Positions 36,469 to 44,959 of a stretch of DNA of 64,000 bases are shown here, one piece after another. The translations under genes and the position numbers were made by a program. This DNA comes from Hymenobacter sp. YC55 (lineage in GTDB: Bacteria; Bacteroidota; Bacteroidia; Cytophagales; Hymenobacteraceae). The notes under the pieces are model-generated. The model was given only the letters and a program-made list of their open reading frames with translations. It was not told where the DNA came from and did no database searches. The stretch lies in assembly GCF_029433095.1 (NCBI RefSeq), contig NZ_JARNTX010000010.1:1-64000 (forward strand), written 5' to 3'. Within the stretch, counting starts at the first letter, position 1. Each line of letters starts with the position of its first letter.

Positions 36469-36900
36469 ATGCAGTTCCCTTTTCTAAACCGCCTCAGCCT
36501 CCGCAAAATCACGGTCGGCACTGCCAATGAGGCTGGTCAACAGGCCCGCATCGTACTAAACCATTTGCTTGAAGAATTGCCTGACTTGCTTATGAGCTGT
36601 GTGGTTGAAGTGCCATCAGGCCGCGTAGTTGCGTCTTATACTACTACAGCGGCGTTCAACCCCAACCAAGTAAGCTTGCGCTACGCCAAGCTACTTCGGG
36701 CAACTGATGTAGCCCTTGCCGCCCAGCATATTCCTGGTGGGCCGCTGACGGAAATGACATTGATACTTGACGAGCAATTGCACCTACTAAGACCAGTGCA
36801 AGGTGGTCAAGCCTACTGCTTTCTGGCCGTTCGCATAGCTGATACCAACTTAGCGATGGCTTCTGAACTGTTACGTCGCCTCACGGCTCCGCTTACTTAA
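36469..36900 (+). CDS. Roadblock/LC7-like domain protein 1
   Basis: 143 residues, soluble, no signal peptide. After a ~30-residue basic/hydrophobic lead, residues ~30-140 follow the roadblock/LC7 pattern: LNHLLEELPDLLMSCVVEV, SGRVVASY, a helix containing RYAKLLRATDVAL, then MTLILDEQLHLLRP and the closing strand-helix FLAVRIADTNLAMASELLRRL. It aligns along most of its length with the next gene (shared ELP-LL, DQLH/DEQLH and DTNLA). Roadblock proteins such as MglB act as partners of small Ras-like GTPases. None is encoded here, so the partner is unknown. The fold assignment is my inference from the pattern. Confidence 0.62.
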   Translation: MQFPFLNRLSLRKITVGTANEAGQQARIVLNHLLEELPDLLMSCVVEVPSGRVVASYTTTAAFNPNQVSLRYAKLLRATDVALAAQHIPGGPLTEMTLILDEQLHLLRPVQGGQAYCFLAVRIADTNLAMASELLRRLTAPLT

Positions 36901-36945
36901 TCTTCACTTCTTTCATTCCCCTTACTTTTTAACTTTTTTTACCTC

Positions 36946-37308
36946 ATGTCTTCTCCTAAGCAAACCGTTAAAGAAATTCTGGACGAACTCCCCACCCTGC
37001 TCGCAGTAGCCGTTGTAGAAACGGAAACGGGCATGGCTTTGGCCTCTCACTCCAACATTTCTGATTTTGACATTGACACGGCTGCTGCTTACAACACGGA
37101 AGTGGTAAAGCAGAAGCTGAAGGCGATTTCGGCTCTGAAGCTGAACCAGACCATTCAGGACATCCTGCTGACCCTGACCGACCAGCTGCACGTGATTAAG
37201 CTCTCGAGCAAAGGCGACAAGTTCATTTACTTGGCCGTTAACGCTCGTGACACCAACTTGGCCGTTGCTCGTCAGATCCTGAAGTCGCACACTGCCGTTC
37301 TGAATTAA
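36946..37308 (+). CDS. Roadblock/LC7-like domain protein 2
   Basis: 120 residues, a paralogue of the preceding gene 45 bp upstream and likely co-transcribed. Pattern: ILDELPTLLAVAVVETETGMALASHS, a helical middle (YNTEVVKQKLKAI), ILLTLTDQLHVIKLSS, and LAVNARDTNLAVARQIL, close to the R-T-N-L-G-L ending of bacterial roadblock proteins. Its codons are unusually uniform (CTG, AAG, GCT), which suggests higher expression than the first copy. A strong terminator follows. No enzyme motif is present. A role as scaffold or GTPase regulator is inferred only from the fold pattern. Confidence 0.65.
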   Translation: MSSPKQTVKEILDELPTLLAVAVVETETGMALASHSNISDFDIDTAAAYNTEVVKQKLKAISALKLNQTIQDILLTLTDQLHVIKLSSKGDKFIYLAVNARDTNLAVARQILKSHTAVLN

Positions 37309-37326
37309 TTTTCAGAATTCAAGTGA

Positions 37327-37356
37327 AAGCCCGTTGGATACCCCAACGGGCTTTTT
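37327..37356 (+). terminator. Terminator of the roadblock-like pair
   Basis: Stem AAGCCCGTTGG ... CCAACGGGCTT with a small loop and T-run (37351-37356). A classic intrinsic terminator. Confidence 0.9.
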
Positions 37357-37595
37357 GGTGTTGAAGACAGTGAGAATACTCTTGTACTGCGGCAGTGTAA
37401 TAGGTTGTTTAAAGACGCATAAGCTCCTCAGTAAACTGCCCGTAGGAGCTGGTAATAAGGCTTTGGAATTAAATTTTGATTAAAGATTTTCTCCTTTTTC
37501 GGGTACGTTTCCGTAGTAGGCACAGTCAAGTTCCATACTTCCTGCACTAGCCATTGCTCGGTCAGGAAGCAGTTTACTCTCCTTGCCTACACTTT

Positions 37596-39899
37596 ATGAA
37601 CCAAACCCGCGATAGTATTCAAGATATATGGGGCCCTCGCTTCGGGTACGAAGGTCAATGGCCAGTACGCGTTGATGAACGCGTCGAGGAAGACCCCGAC
37701 CATTGGGTACAATCGGCTTGCGTGCTGTGCTCTAATGGGTGCGGGATGGATATTGGAGTGAAAGAAGGACGTATTGTTGGTGTGCGGGGCCGAGCCGTTG
37801 ATAGCGTAAATCACGGCCGCTTAGGTCCTAAAGGATTGAACGGCTGGGTGGCCAATAATAGCCCCGACCGGCTAACGAAGCCTTTGATCCGCCGCAACGG
37901 TCAGCTGGAGGAAGCAACCTGGGATGAGGCTATGGACCTGATTGTGCGGAAGTCCAAAGAGCTGCTTGAAAAGCATACCAGCAGTTCCATTGGGTTCTAC
38001 ACATCTGGACAGCTGTTTCTAGAAGAGTACTACGCCCTGGGTATTGTGGGCAAGGCTGGCCTAGGCACTCCGCACATGGACGGCAACACCCGCCTGTGCA
38101 CGGCCACTGCGGCGGCAGCTCTGAAAGAGTCGTTCGGCTCGGATGGCCAGCCTGGTTCCTACTCCGACCTCGATACCACCGAAGCTATTTTGCATGTTGG
38201 CCACAACATCGCTTCCCAGCAAACCGTGCTTTGGATGCGGGTGCTCGACCGTCTGGCCGGGCCCAATCCGCCTAAACTGGTGGTTATCGACCCTCGTGCC
38301 ACGTATACCGCTGAAAAAGCCACTGTGCATCTAGCGCCTAGAGTAGGCACCAACGTACCCGTCATGAACGGGTTGCTGCGCCTCATCATTGAAGCTGGCA
38401 ATATCAACCAAGAATACATCGACGCGCACACGGTAGGCTTCGAGGAGTTGAAGCAACTAGTGGCCAAATGGACGCCGGAGCGTGTAGAGCAGCTAACAGG
38501 CGTGCCCGCTGCCAAACTGCGCGAGGCCGCCCACATTTTGGGTACTTGCAACACCTTGGTATCGACGGCACTGCAAGGCGTTTACCAGTCGATGCAGGCT
38601 ACCGCGGCGGCGGTGCAAGTCAACAACCTGCACCTATTGCGCGGGCTCATCGGGCACGATGGCAGCGGCATCTACCAAATGAACGGCCAGCCTACGGCCC
38701 AGAACACGCGGGAGTGTGGTGCCGACGGCGACTTACCCGGTTTCCGCAACTGGGGCAACGAACAACACATTCAGGAACTAGCCGATCTGTGGAACGTGCA
38801 CCCGGATCAAATTCCGCACTGGGCTCCGCCCACGCACGCCATGCAAATCTGGCGCTACTGCGAGCAAGGGTCCATCAAAATGCTTTGGATCAGCGCTACT
38901 AATCCGCTGGTTTCAATGCCTGACTTAGACCGAGCCCGCAAGATTCTAGCCAAGGAAGACCTGTTTGTAGTGGTACAGGATGCCTTTCCTACTGAAACCA
39001 CGGCCCTAGCCGATGTGGTGCTGCCTGCCGCCATCTGGGGCGAGAAAACGGGCTGCTTCACCAACGTGGGCCGCACCGTGCACATCTCTCACAAAGCCGT
39101 CGATCCACCGGGCGAAGCACGTTCTGACTTCGACATTTTTGTGGAGTATTCCCGGCGCATGGACTTTCGCGACAAAGACGGTAACCCACTGCTTACCAGC
39201 ACCTGGCAAACCACTGAGGATGCTTTCAATGCCTGGCGCGAATGCACGCGCGGCCGCCCCTGTGACTATACTGGGTTGAGTTACGCCAAACTTACGGGCG
39301 ACTCGGGTATTCAATGGCCTTGCAACGAGCAGTATCCCGACGGCAAAAAGCACCTCTACGCAGATGGTGTCTTCAGCACCAATATTGATTATTGCGAAGA
39401 TTACGGCCACGATTTGGAAACAGGAACGCCCCGCTCCAAAGACGACTACAAGCTGATTGACCCCAAGGGCAAAGCTTTTCTGAAAGGCATAGATTACGAG
39501 CCGCCCCACGAAGAACCCGACGCGCAATACCCGCTCTGGCTCACTACGGGCCGGGTGGTATTTCACTTTCACACGCGTACAAAAACCGGACGCTCCCGCG
39601 AGTTGCACAAAGCTGCCCCGGATGGCTACGTGCAGCTCTCAACCGAAGATGCGGCCCGTTTCGGCATTGTAGAGGGAGACATGGTGGAGGTAGAATCGAG
39701 ACGGGGCAAGGTGCAAGAGCCGGCCCGCATAGGCGACATCGAGCCAGGACTGATTTTCGTTCCTTTCCACTACGGCTACTGGGACCAGGACGACCGGCCA
39801 CGGGCGGTTAACGAACTGACTCTGACCGAATGGGACCCGGTTAGCAAGCAGCCTCACTTCAAGTATGCTGCTGTGCGTATCCGCAAAGTAAACGCCTAA
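37596..39899 (+). CDS. Molybdopterin oxidoreductase, nitrate reductase/formate dehydrogenase-like
   Basis: 767 residues from ATG 37596; no twin-arginine signal, so cytoplasmic. A DMSO-reductase-family catalytic subunit. FeS motif at the N-terminus: ACVLCSNGCG supplies Cys42, Cys45 and Cys49, but the fourth ligand position, 28 residues later in GRLGPKG, is Gly77 where family members have Cys. The molybdenum ligand is probably Cys168 in GNTRLCTATAAAAL, resembling assimilatory nitrate reductases. Other positions are WISATNPLVSMPDLD, VVLPAAIWGEKTGCFTN and the C-terminal dinucleotide-binding domain from ~635 (LWLTTGRVVFHFHT). The substrate (nitrate, formate or other) cannot be fixed. A small partner gene follows after 12 bp. 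Confidence 0.88.
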   Translation: MNQTRDSIQDIWGPRFGYEGQWPVRVDERVEEDPDHWVQSACVLCSNGCGMDIGVKEGRIVGVRGRAVDSVNHGRLGPKGLNGWVANNSPDRLTKPLIRRNGQLEEATWDEAMDLIVRKSKELLEKHTSSSIGFYTSGQLFLEEYYALGIVGKAGLGTPHMDGNTRLCTATAAAALKESFGSDGQPGSYSDLDTTEAILHVGHNIASQQTVLWMRVLDRLAGPNPPKLVVIDPRATYTAEKATVHLAPRVGTNVPVMNGLLRLIIEAGNINQEYIDAHTVGFEELKQLVAKWTPERVEQLTGVPAAKLREAAHILGTCNTLVSTALQGVYQSMQATAAAVQVNNLHLLRGLIGHDGSGIYQMNGQPTAQNTRECGADGDLPGFRNWGNEQHIQELADLWNVHPDQIPHWAPPTHAMQIWRYCEQGSIKMLWISATNPLVSMPDLDRARKILAKEDLFVVVQDAFPTETTALADVVLPAAIWGEKTGCFTNVGRTVHISHKAVDPPGEARSDFDIFVEYSRRMDFRDKDGNPLLTSTWQTTEDAFNAWRECTRGRPCDYTGLSYAKLTGDSGIQWPCNEQYPDGKKHLYADGVFSTNIDYCEDYGHDLETGTPRSKDDYKLIDPKGKAFLKGIDYEPPHEEPDAQYPLWLTTGRVVFHFHTRTKTGRSRELHKAAPDGYVQLSTEDAARFGIVEGDMVEVESRRGKVQEPARIGDIEPGLIFVPFHYGYWDQDDRPRAVNELTLTEWDPVSKQPHFKYAAVRIRKVNA

Positions 39900-39911
39900 T
39901 CTTGCCCTGCT

Positions 39912-40370
39912 ATGCACCTTCCTTATTACATCGGGCTGCTCGAAAACAGCGAAAAGCAGCTAGCAGAAGCTTTCGAGTACGTAGCCAATCATCACCATGA
40001 CGAGCCCGATATCGAGCAGATGTGCCAAAAACTCTCGGCCTGGTCGCGGGAGCACCACGGAAAGGTGCAGCGGTTTGTGGAGAAATACTCTGAAGAAAAA
40101 AGCAATGAGCCAAGCAAGCTAAAGCGGGACTTGTTTGCGGAGAAACGCCACAGCAGCCTGACCCTGCTGCGCGACTTGCACGACCTGTGGCTGCTAACCC
40201 AAGAAGTACAACTATGCTGGGTTGTGATTCAGCAAGCCGCCTTGGGGTTGCGCGACGAAGACTTGAAAGCGTGCTACACTTTTTGCAGCGCCCGAACCAA
40301 GCGCCAAGTTGAATGGCTGCTCAGCCGCATCAAGCAAGCCGCCCCGCAGACGCTGTTGGTAGCAGAATAA
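39912..40370 (+). CDS. Helical partner of the molybdoenzyme, ferritin-like by pattern
   Basis: 152 residues, soluble and all-helical. It lies 12 bp after the molybdoenzyme gene and shares its terminator, so a joint role is likely. Helix 1 has YYIGLLENSEKQLAEAF, followed by the His-rich VANHHHDEPD; helix 2 has SREHHGK; helix 3 has LLTQEVQLCWV; helix 4 has KRQVEWLL. Glu and His at these places recall a ferritin-like diiron four-helix bundle, though a full ligand set cannot be proven. It could instead be a chaperone for cofactor insertion. I do not recognise a named family. Confidence 0.65.
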   Translation: MHLPYYIGLLENSEKQLAEAFEYVANHHHDEPDIEQMCQKLSAWSREHHGKVQRFVEKYSEEKSNEPSKLKRDLFAEKRHSSLTLLRDLHDLWLLTQEVQLCWVVIQQAALGLRDEDLKACYTFCSARTKRQVEWLLSRIKQAAPQTLLVAE

Positions 40371-40393
40371 AAAAGCTGGCTCACCTCTGTAAC

Positions 40394-40440
40394 AGGCGAG
40401 GCTTCCACTGACAGTCGTAAGCGGAAGCCTCGCCTTTTTT
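40394..40440. terminator. Terminator after the molybdoenzyme operon
   Basis: A perfect 13-bp stem, AGGCGAGGCTTCC (40394-40406) and its complement (40423-40435), followed by six T. It separates convergent genes. Confidence 0.9.
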
Positions 40441-40454
40441 GATAGTGCATGCTA

Positions 40455-41504
40455 TTAGGTTCGGGCGGGCGACGAGCTTTTGTCGGACTGGGTTGAAGCA
40501 ACATAGTGGACCAGCATGCCAGCTAGCGTAAGTCCCCAGGCCAGGAGGGCCAGCCAAATGAAGGTGGACGAAACGGTATGCAAGGCCGCCAAGGGCAGCG
40601 CATCAGCTAAGCGGCCAGTAGATGCCGCGTACATGCCCAAGGGGAAAACCATGCTCCACGAAGAGGGCTGGTACGAAAAAGTTGGTCGCGCATGTAGGTG
40701 ATGCCATCCACGCAAAACTAGTACGAAGGGGATCCACCAAGTACTTATCACCCAAAACAGCACGCTCCAGGCTTTCACAAATCCAGTTGCATCAGCTAGA
40801 GCCGAGCTATGGGGCAGGGCGCTCAGCAGCGTCGCGCCGGCCATGACTGTGATGGCGCTGCCTCCCACAATAATCCAATACGGTGGGCTGATCTTCTGCG
40901 CCTCGATTGGCTTAAACGCCAGACGGTAAAATAGCAGCGTGCAGAGCACGCCGTAGAATAAGCTGCCTAGCAAGAATAAGCACAGCACCAGAAATATGCC
41001 TACGTCGGTGGGTAGTGCTAGCTTAGGAACCAAGCCGGCCCCGAGCACAGCCAACGCCTGCGTGGAGACAGTTAAGAGCAGCCAGTTAGCATCTAAGCCA
41101 GTTTCCAGCTTGGGCTTGTCGCGCTTTAGCGTGGTGCTGAGCAGAAACCCGTAGAGCAGCACCAGCCAGCAGAGTGCGCCAAACACCCACAGCGCCAGCC
41201 CCAGCACCTGATTGCCGCGCAGTTGCACAAATTGATTGCCTACCAGGCACGTAGCCGCAACCAGAGCCAAGAAGTTAGGTCCCTGCTCGTGCGAAGCTAA
41301 CTCAGCTTTTACCGCGCCAGCGAACAGAAGTATCCGCGCTGCCAGCAGCAGCAGAAACAGCGGGTAGAGCAGCAAATTCAGATAGAAGAAGCTTTCAGCC
41401 AGCCAAGCTATGTGCTGAGCATGCGCAGCCAGCGAGATGATGCCCGTAGCCATGACGAAAGCAAAGTACGCGGGCGGAAACTTCTCTATAATTGACTTCA
41501 ACAT
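40455..41504 (-). CDS. TDT/SLAC1-family transporter
   Basis: 349 residues with about ten hydrophobic helices. It matches the tellurite-resistance/dicarboxylate transporter (TehA, Mae1, SLAC1) fold: PPAYFAFVMATGIISLAA near residues 10-27 is the conserved first helix, and GWHHLHARPTFSYQPSSWSMVFPLGMYAASTGRLADAL near 270-305 holds the characteristic WSMVFPLGMYA motif. Members move dicarboxylates, tellurite-related substrates, sulfite or act as anion channels. It is convergent with the molybdoenzyme operon and not clearly linked to it. Substrate unassigned. Confidence 0.85.
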   Translation of the reverse strand: MLKSIIEKFPPAYFAFVMATGIISLAAHAQHIAWLAESFFYLNLLLYPLFLLLLAARILLFAGAVKAELASHEQGPNFLALVAATCLVGNQFVQLRGNQVLGLALWVFGALCWLVLLYGFLLSTTLKRDKPKLETGLDANWLLLTVSTQALAVLGAGLVPKLALPTDVGIFLVLCLFLLGSLFYGVLCTLLFYRLAFKPIEAQKISPPYWIIVGGSAITVMAGATLLSALPHSSALADATGFVKAWSVLFWVISTWWIPFVLVLRGWHHLHARPTFSYQPSSWSMVFPLGMYAASTGRLADALPLAALHTVSSTFIWLALLAWGLTLAGMLVHYVASTQSDKSSSPART

Positions 41505-41784
41505 AAAGTGATGCGTTTGCGCTGCTTATACGGTCAGTAACAGACGCTAGGATATGATTGGGCAGCATCCTAGCTAGGCAACACGTAGCTAGCGTTGAGG
41601 TACAACTACTGTTTCCAGCTTCCCCCTACTCCGCTCAATCAGGAAGACTTTTGCTAACCGGCCTAAGCAGGCTTCGCTTGCTCGGTAGCTTATGTTGTAA
41701 AGTTGAGAAATGGGAAGTGACCCGGCTAGGCAGGCGTGGGCCCCGCAGCAAGCATTCTTGTTGCTTGGTGAGGCTGGCACTCAT

Positions 41785-43194
41785 TTATTCCATGGCTGGT
41801 GGGCCGGCAATCCGATTTCGGGTAGATGGAGGTGCTGGCTGGGCCAGCGTTTCGCGGAGGAAGCCCGTTTTTAGGTGCTCATAAAAAGAGTGCGGGTCCA
41901 CTAGCGAAGCCACGGCTTGAGCCATCATGCCGCTAAGCAGCAGTTGAAAGATGGCCGAATGGCGGTCCGTCATTTCCAACACCAGAATAGCGGCCGTGAA
42001 GGGAGAACGTACCACGCCGGTCAGGAAACTCACCATACTGACCAGTACCAATAGGTTGCGGTCTTCGAGTGGCACTTGGCCGAGCCGAGCCAGCGCATCG
42101 CCTAAGATAGCACCCGCGCTTAGGGAGGTCGCAAAGATGCCGCCCGCGCCCCCGCCGCTGTAACTCAGGGCCATGCCAGCAAAGCGCGCCGGAAACAAAT
42201 ACCAAGGCGTCTGTCCATTATTTTGAAACAAGAGCCGGTTGATAATAGGCTTACCCGTGCCCATGCCCTCCTGTCCTACGGCGTAGGCCAGCCCAGCCAG
42301 AAGCAAGCCGCAGCCTAGCACCCAAGCGGTCTGCTGGCCTAGGGTAGCAAAGCGGCGGCGGTAGCTGCCAAGCCAGAGCAAGGATTTAGCAAGCAGAGCG
42401 CCAGCCAGTCCGCAAATCAATGCCACCAGCACCACCGTTGCCAGAAACCAACCAGCCCGTGCCGTTACTTTTGGAAAGCCTAAATACAGATAAGGCCCTA
42501 AAATGGCCTGAGCAGTAAGACCGGCTATGATAACGGCCGAAAATACGGCCATCCGGAAGCGGGCCATGTGCATCTGCGTGAGTTCTTCCACCACGAACAC
42601 AATACCGCCCAACGGGGTGTTGAACGCCGCCGCCAGCCCAGCCGCGCCGCCCGTAACCAGCGCAATTTGTCGCGAAAGCTGCGGCCAGCCCGCTGGCTGC
42701 AGACGATTAATGGTCCGGAAAATAGCCGCCGAAATTTGGATAGTAGGCCCTTCGCGCCCAATCACGCCGCCGCCGAGCAGCAAGGCCACGCTGCTCAACA
42801 CCTTCACGATGGCCACCCGCAGGCTAAGCAAGTAGCCCGTGCGGTGGTGCTGGCCAGGATTGGATAGCTCGATGGCCGCCATAACCTGCGGAATGCCGCT
42901 GCCCCGGGCCGCTGGTGCCCAGCGCTGTACCAGTGCCCAGGATACCAGAAAAGCTAGCGGCGTGAAGCCAAAAGCCAGTAGTGGCTCCTGACGAAACCAG
43001 CGGAAGCTGGTTTGCTCGGCCCAGGCAAATAGCTTTTCGTAGCCGACTGCCACAAACCCCACTACCACAGAAGCAAACCAAAACGGAAAGCTTTGTAGAA
43101 TCAGCCGCCGCACCCGGTCGGTATAAAGGCGGCGAATCAGGTGTTGGTCTAGCCAGGCCAGAACTCGCGCGTAGCGCGTAGGAGAATCAGACAT
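41785..43194 (-). CDS. ClC-type chloride/proton antiporter
   Basis: 469 residues with the ClC membrane fold and no C-terminal CBS domains. Selectivity motifs are visible: ARGSGIPQV (GSGIP at 98-102), GREGPTIQIS with the external gating Glu149, and FNTPLGGIVFVVEEL with Glu203/Glu204, the second corresponding to the proton glutamate of E. coli ClcA. Both glutamates are present, so H+/Cl- exchange rather than a passive channel is likely. The late motif is GGGAGGIFATSLSAGA. Bacterial ClC exchangers support acid resistance and anion balance. It is monocistronic; a spacer with a terminator follows upstream of the next gene. Confidence 0.93.
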   Translation of the reverse strand: MSDSPTRYARVLAWLDQHLIRRLYTDRVRRLILQSFPFWFASVVVGFVAVGYEKLFAWAEQTSFRWFRQEPLLAFGFTPLAFLVSWALVQRWAPAARGSGIPQVMAAIELSNPGQHHRTGYLLSLRVAIVKVLSSVALLLGGGVIGREGPTIQISAAIFRTINRLQPAGWPQLSRQIALVTGGAAGLAAAFNTPLGGIVFVVEELTQMHMARFRMAVFSAVIIAGLTAQAILGPYLYLGFPKVTARAGWFLATVVLVALICGLAGALLAKSLLWLGSYRRRFATLGQQTAWVLGCGLLLAGLAYAVGQEGMGTGKPIINRLLFQNNGQTPWYLFPARFAGMALSYSGGGAGGIFATSLSAGAILGDALARLGQVPLEDRNLLVLVSMVSFLTGVVRSPFTAAILVLEMTDRHSAIFQLLLSGMMAQAVASLVDPHSFYEHLKTGFLRETLAQPAPPSTRNRIAGPPAME

Positions 43195-43748
43195 TAGAGG
43201 GCAGCAGGTATCGAGCCGGCAGCGTCTACTTCCGTTTGGACAGGCAGCCGTTCCCTCTTATTAACGAGCATAAAAGCAAAGGGTAGACAAACCGATTCCA
43301 ATTAAGGCAGCAGCTTGTGGCCTTCTGTACCCACAGATAGCGCGTCGGGGCTAGGCTGATGACAAGCAGCGACGAAGGTGAAAGCCTGGTTGGGTATTGC
43401 ACTGTTATATACAGAAAAACCCTGATCAGGAGCCGACCAGGGTTTTTGTATTCTGAATCACTGGGCTACACCTCTGTACGCCTCAGCTCTACAAAGATAA
43501 GCCTTTTATATCTCAAGCTAAACCGTAATTGTGCACAGGCCCCACAAAGTTGTGGCTACTGATGCGTTGTTCTAGTAATGCACGTCGTGCCTGTAGCTTA
43601 AACCTACAATCATTTGAGTGGTATAAGTGATTGAGTGATAGGAGGAAAGCACCATGCTCTGGTGGCTCTTCTTTTAGCAGCATAGATTTTGTTTCACATG
43701 TTAAGTTTCTGATAATTCATACCCATGTGCATGTAACTAACTAAGGGC
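43195..43748. other. Gene-free spacer of about 550 bp
   Basis: Contains the bidirectional terminator at 43415-43447. A 67-codon frame at 43359-43562 overlaps that terminator and has no protein-like features. No other structure was recognised. Confidence 0.5.
43415..43447. terminator. Bidirectional terminator
   Basis: AAAAACCCTG (43415-43424) pairs with CAGGGTTTTT (43438-43447). It would end the minus-strand hydrolase transcript ~300 bp after its stop codon. Confidence 0.75.
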
Positions 43749-44759
43749 TTACTTCTTTAAAGCCAATTGATGTGCAAAGCTAGCCAGGGCTTCGTCGAAG
43801 CCTTTTGGGTTATCTAGGAAAGCGAAATGCTTGCCAGCAAGGACCACCACTTGTTGGTGAGGAAAGCGAAAAGCCTTGTACTGATCGGGGCCAACCACGT
43901 AATCGTCCTGCCCGGTCACGACTAGCACCGGCATCAGCAAAGCGGACGTAGCGGGCGTGAAATCCTGCACGTAATCCATGATGGCGGCCGTTTGCGTTAC
44001 TACAGTTGCAAAGTCCCGATTGGCGGCAATGCCCTGCTGTGCCTGCTTCACGTGCTGAGCCGTGGAATCATGAGCGTACATCAGCTGATTTATTAGGCGG
44101 TATTGGTTGAGCAAGCTCATCACCATCCCGTAGCGCTGTGGCAACGGGGCGGTAGGGTCGAGCGGTGGCCGCCCTTGTGCAGGCAAGAGAGGGTAGCCGT
44201 ACGCCACGGTGCTTTCCATAGATGCGGGCAGATTTAGGATGCTGTTAACCAGAATCAAGCCTTGTACCCGCTCAGGGTATTTACGAGCGTAGGCAGTGGC
44301 AATGATGCCCCCAAACGAGTGCGACATGACCACCCATTTCGTGAGGTGTAGCTGCTGTCGCAAGTCTTCTAAATCTTGCACCAGGCGAGCTAAGGTGTAA
44401 TCTTTTAAAGGGTCGCTGGCCGAGCGGCCGCTGCCGCGTTGGTCGAGGTAAATCATTTGGAAGCGTTGCTCCAACTCCTTGCCCGCCAACTTTTCAATTA
44501 CTTCACTGCCCGAGCCAGGGCCCCCGTGGATAAACACACAAGGCAAGCCTTGGCCTTCAACTTTCGCATAAAGCTTTACCCCGTCGGTCGTAGTGATGGT
44601 GGGGGAGCCCGCCAGTAAGCCAGTGGTAGGCTTTGCACTTGAGCGAGAGAAGTGCGTATCACTGGTCGATGGTTGGGCAACGGCTTGGTTGGTACTAACT
44701 AGAAACCCAACCAGGAACACGAGCAGCACGCGGAACGAGACAAGTAGGGACTGTATCAT
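43749..44759 (-). CDS. Exported alpha/beta hydrolase, proline iminopeptidase-like
   Basis: 336 residues. Signal peptide: hydrophobic 4-22 ending NQAVAQP. The S33-type pattern is clear: oxyanion loop FIHGGPGSGSE (77-86), DQRGSGRS (106-113), nucleophile elbow MSHSFGG with Ser148, acid Asp285 or 286 in GQDDYVVG, and His311 in GKHFAF. Family members remove N-terminal proline or act as esterases/lactonases. Export suggests a periplasmic role. It is followed by a 550-bp spacer and preceded by another hydrolase gene on the same strand, separated by a hairpin. Confidence 0.88.
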   Translation of the reverse strand: MIQSLLVSFRVLLVFLVGFLVSTNQAVAQPSTSDTHFSRSSAKPTTGLLAGSPTITTTDGVKLYAKVEGQGLPCVFIHGGPGSGSEVIEKLAGKELEQRFQMIYLDQRGSGRSASDPLKDYTLARLVQDLEDLRQQLHLTKWVVMSHSFGGIIATAYARKYPERVQGLILVNSILNLPASMESTVAYGYPLLPAQGRPPLDPTAPLPQRYGMVMSLLNQYRLINQLMYAHDSTAQHVKQAQQGIAANRDFATVVTQTAAIMDYVQDFTPATSALLMPVLVVTGQDDYVVGPDQYKAFRFPHQQVVVLAGKHFAFLDNPKGFDEALASFAHQLALKK

Positions 44760-44897
44760 GGGGCATCAGTAGGGGAGAGGTATAGGGTAAAGCTATGCCC
44801 CGGCCAAAAGAGCGAGAAACTCACCTTACTGAAGCGTCGAATTCATTGTCTGAAGTGTAGAAGGTAGCAGACGAAGGTTCGCGCATTTCAAACAAGA

Positions 44898-44940
44898 AAT
44901 CGGCAGCGTGCCGAAGTGGTTGTCCTGCGCGCTGCCGATT
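44898..44940. terminator. Hairpin between the two hydrolase genes
   Basis: AATCGGCAGCG (44898-44908) pairs with its complement (44930-44940), an 11-bp stem just past the stop of the minus-strand epoxide hydrolase-like gene. It likely ends that transcript. Confidence 0.65.
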
Positions 44941-44959
44941 CGTGACTACGATGTCTGCT

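Noticed and set aside
43359..43562. 67-codon frame between ClC and hydrolase genes
   Set aside because: Runs through a strong bidirectional terminator.
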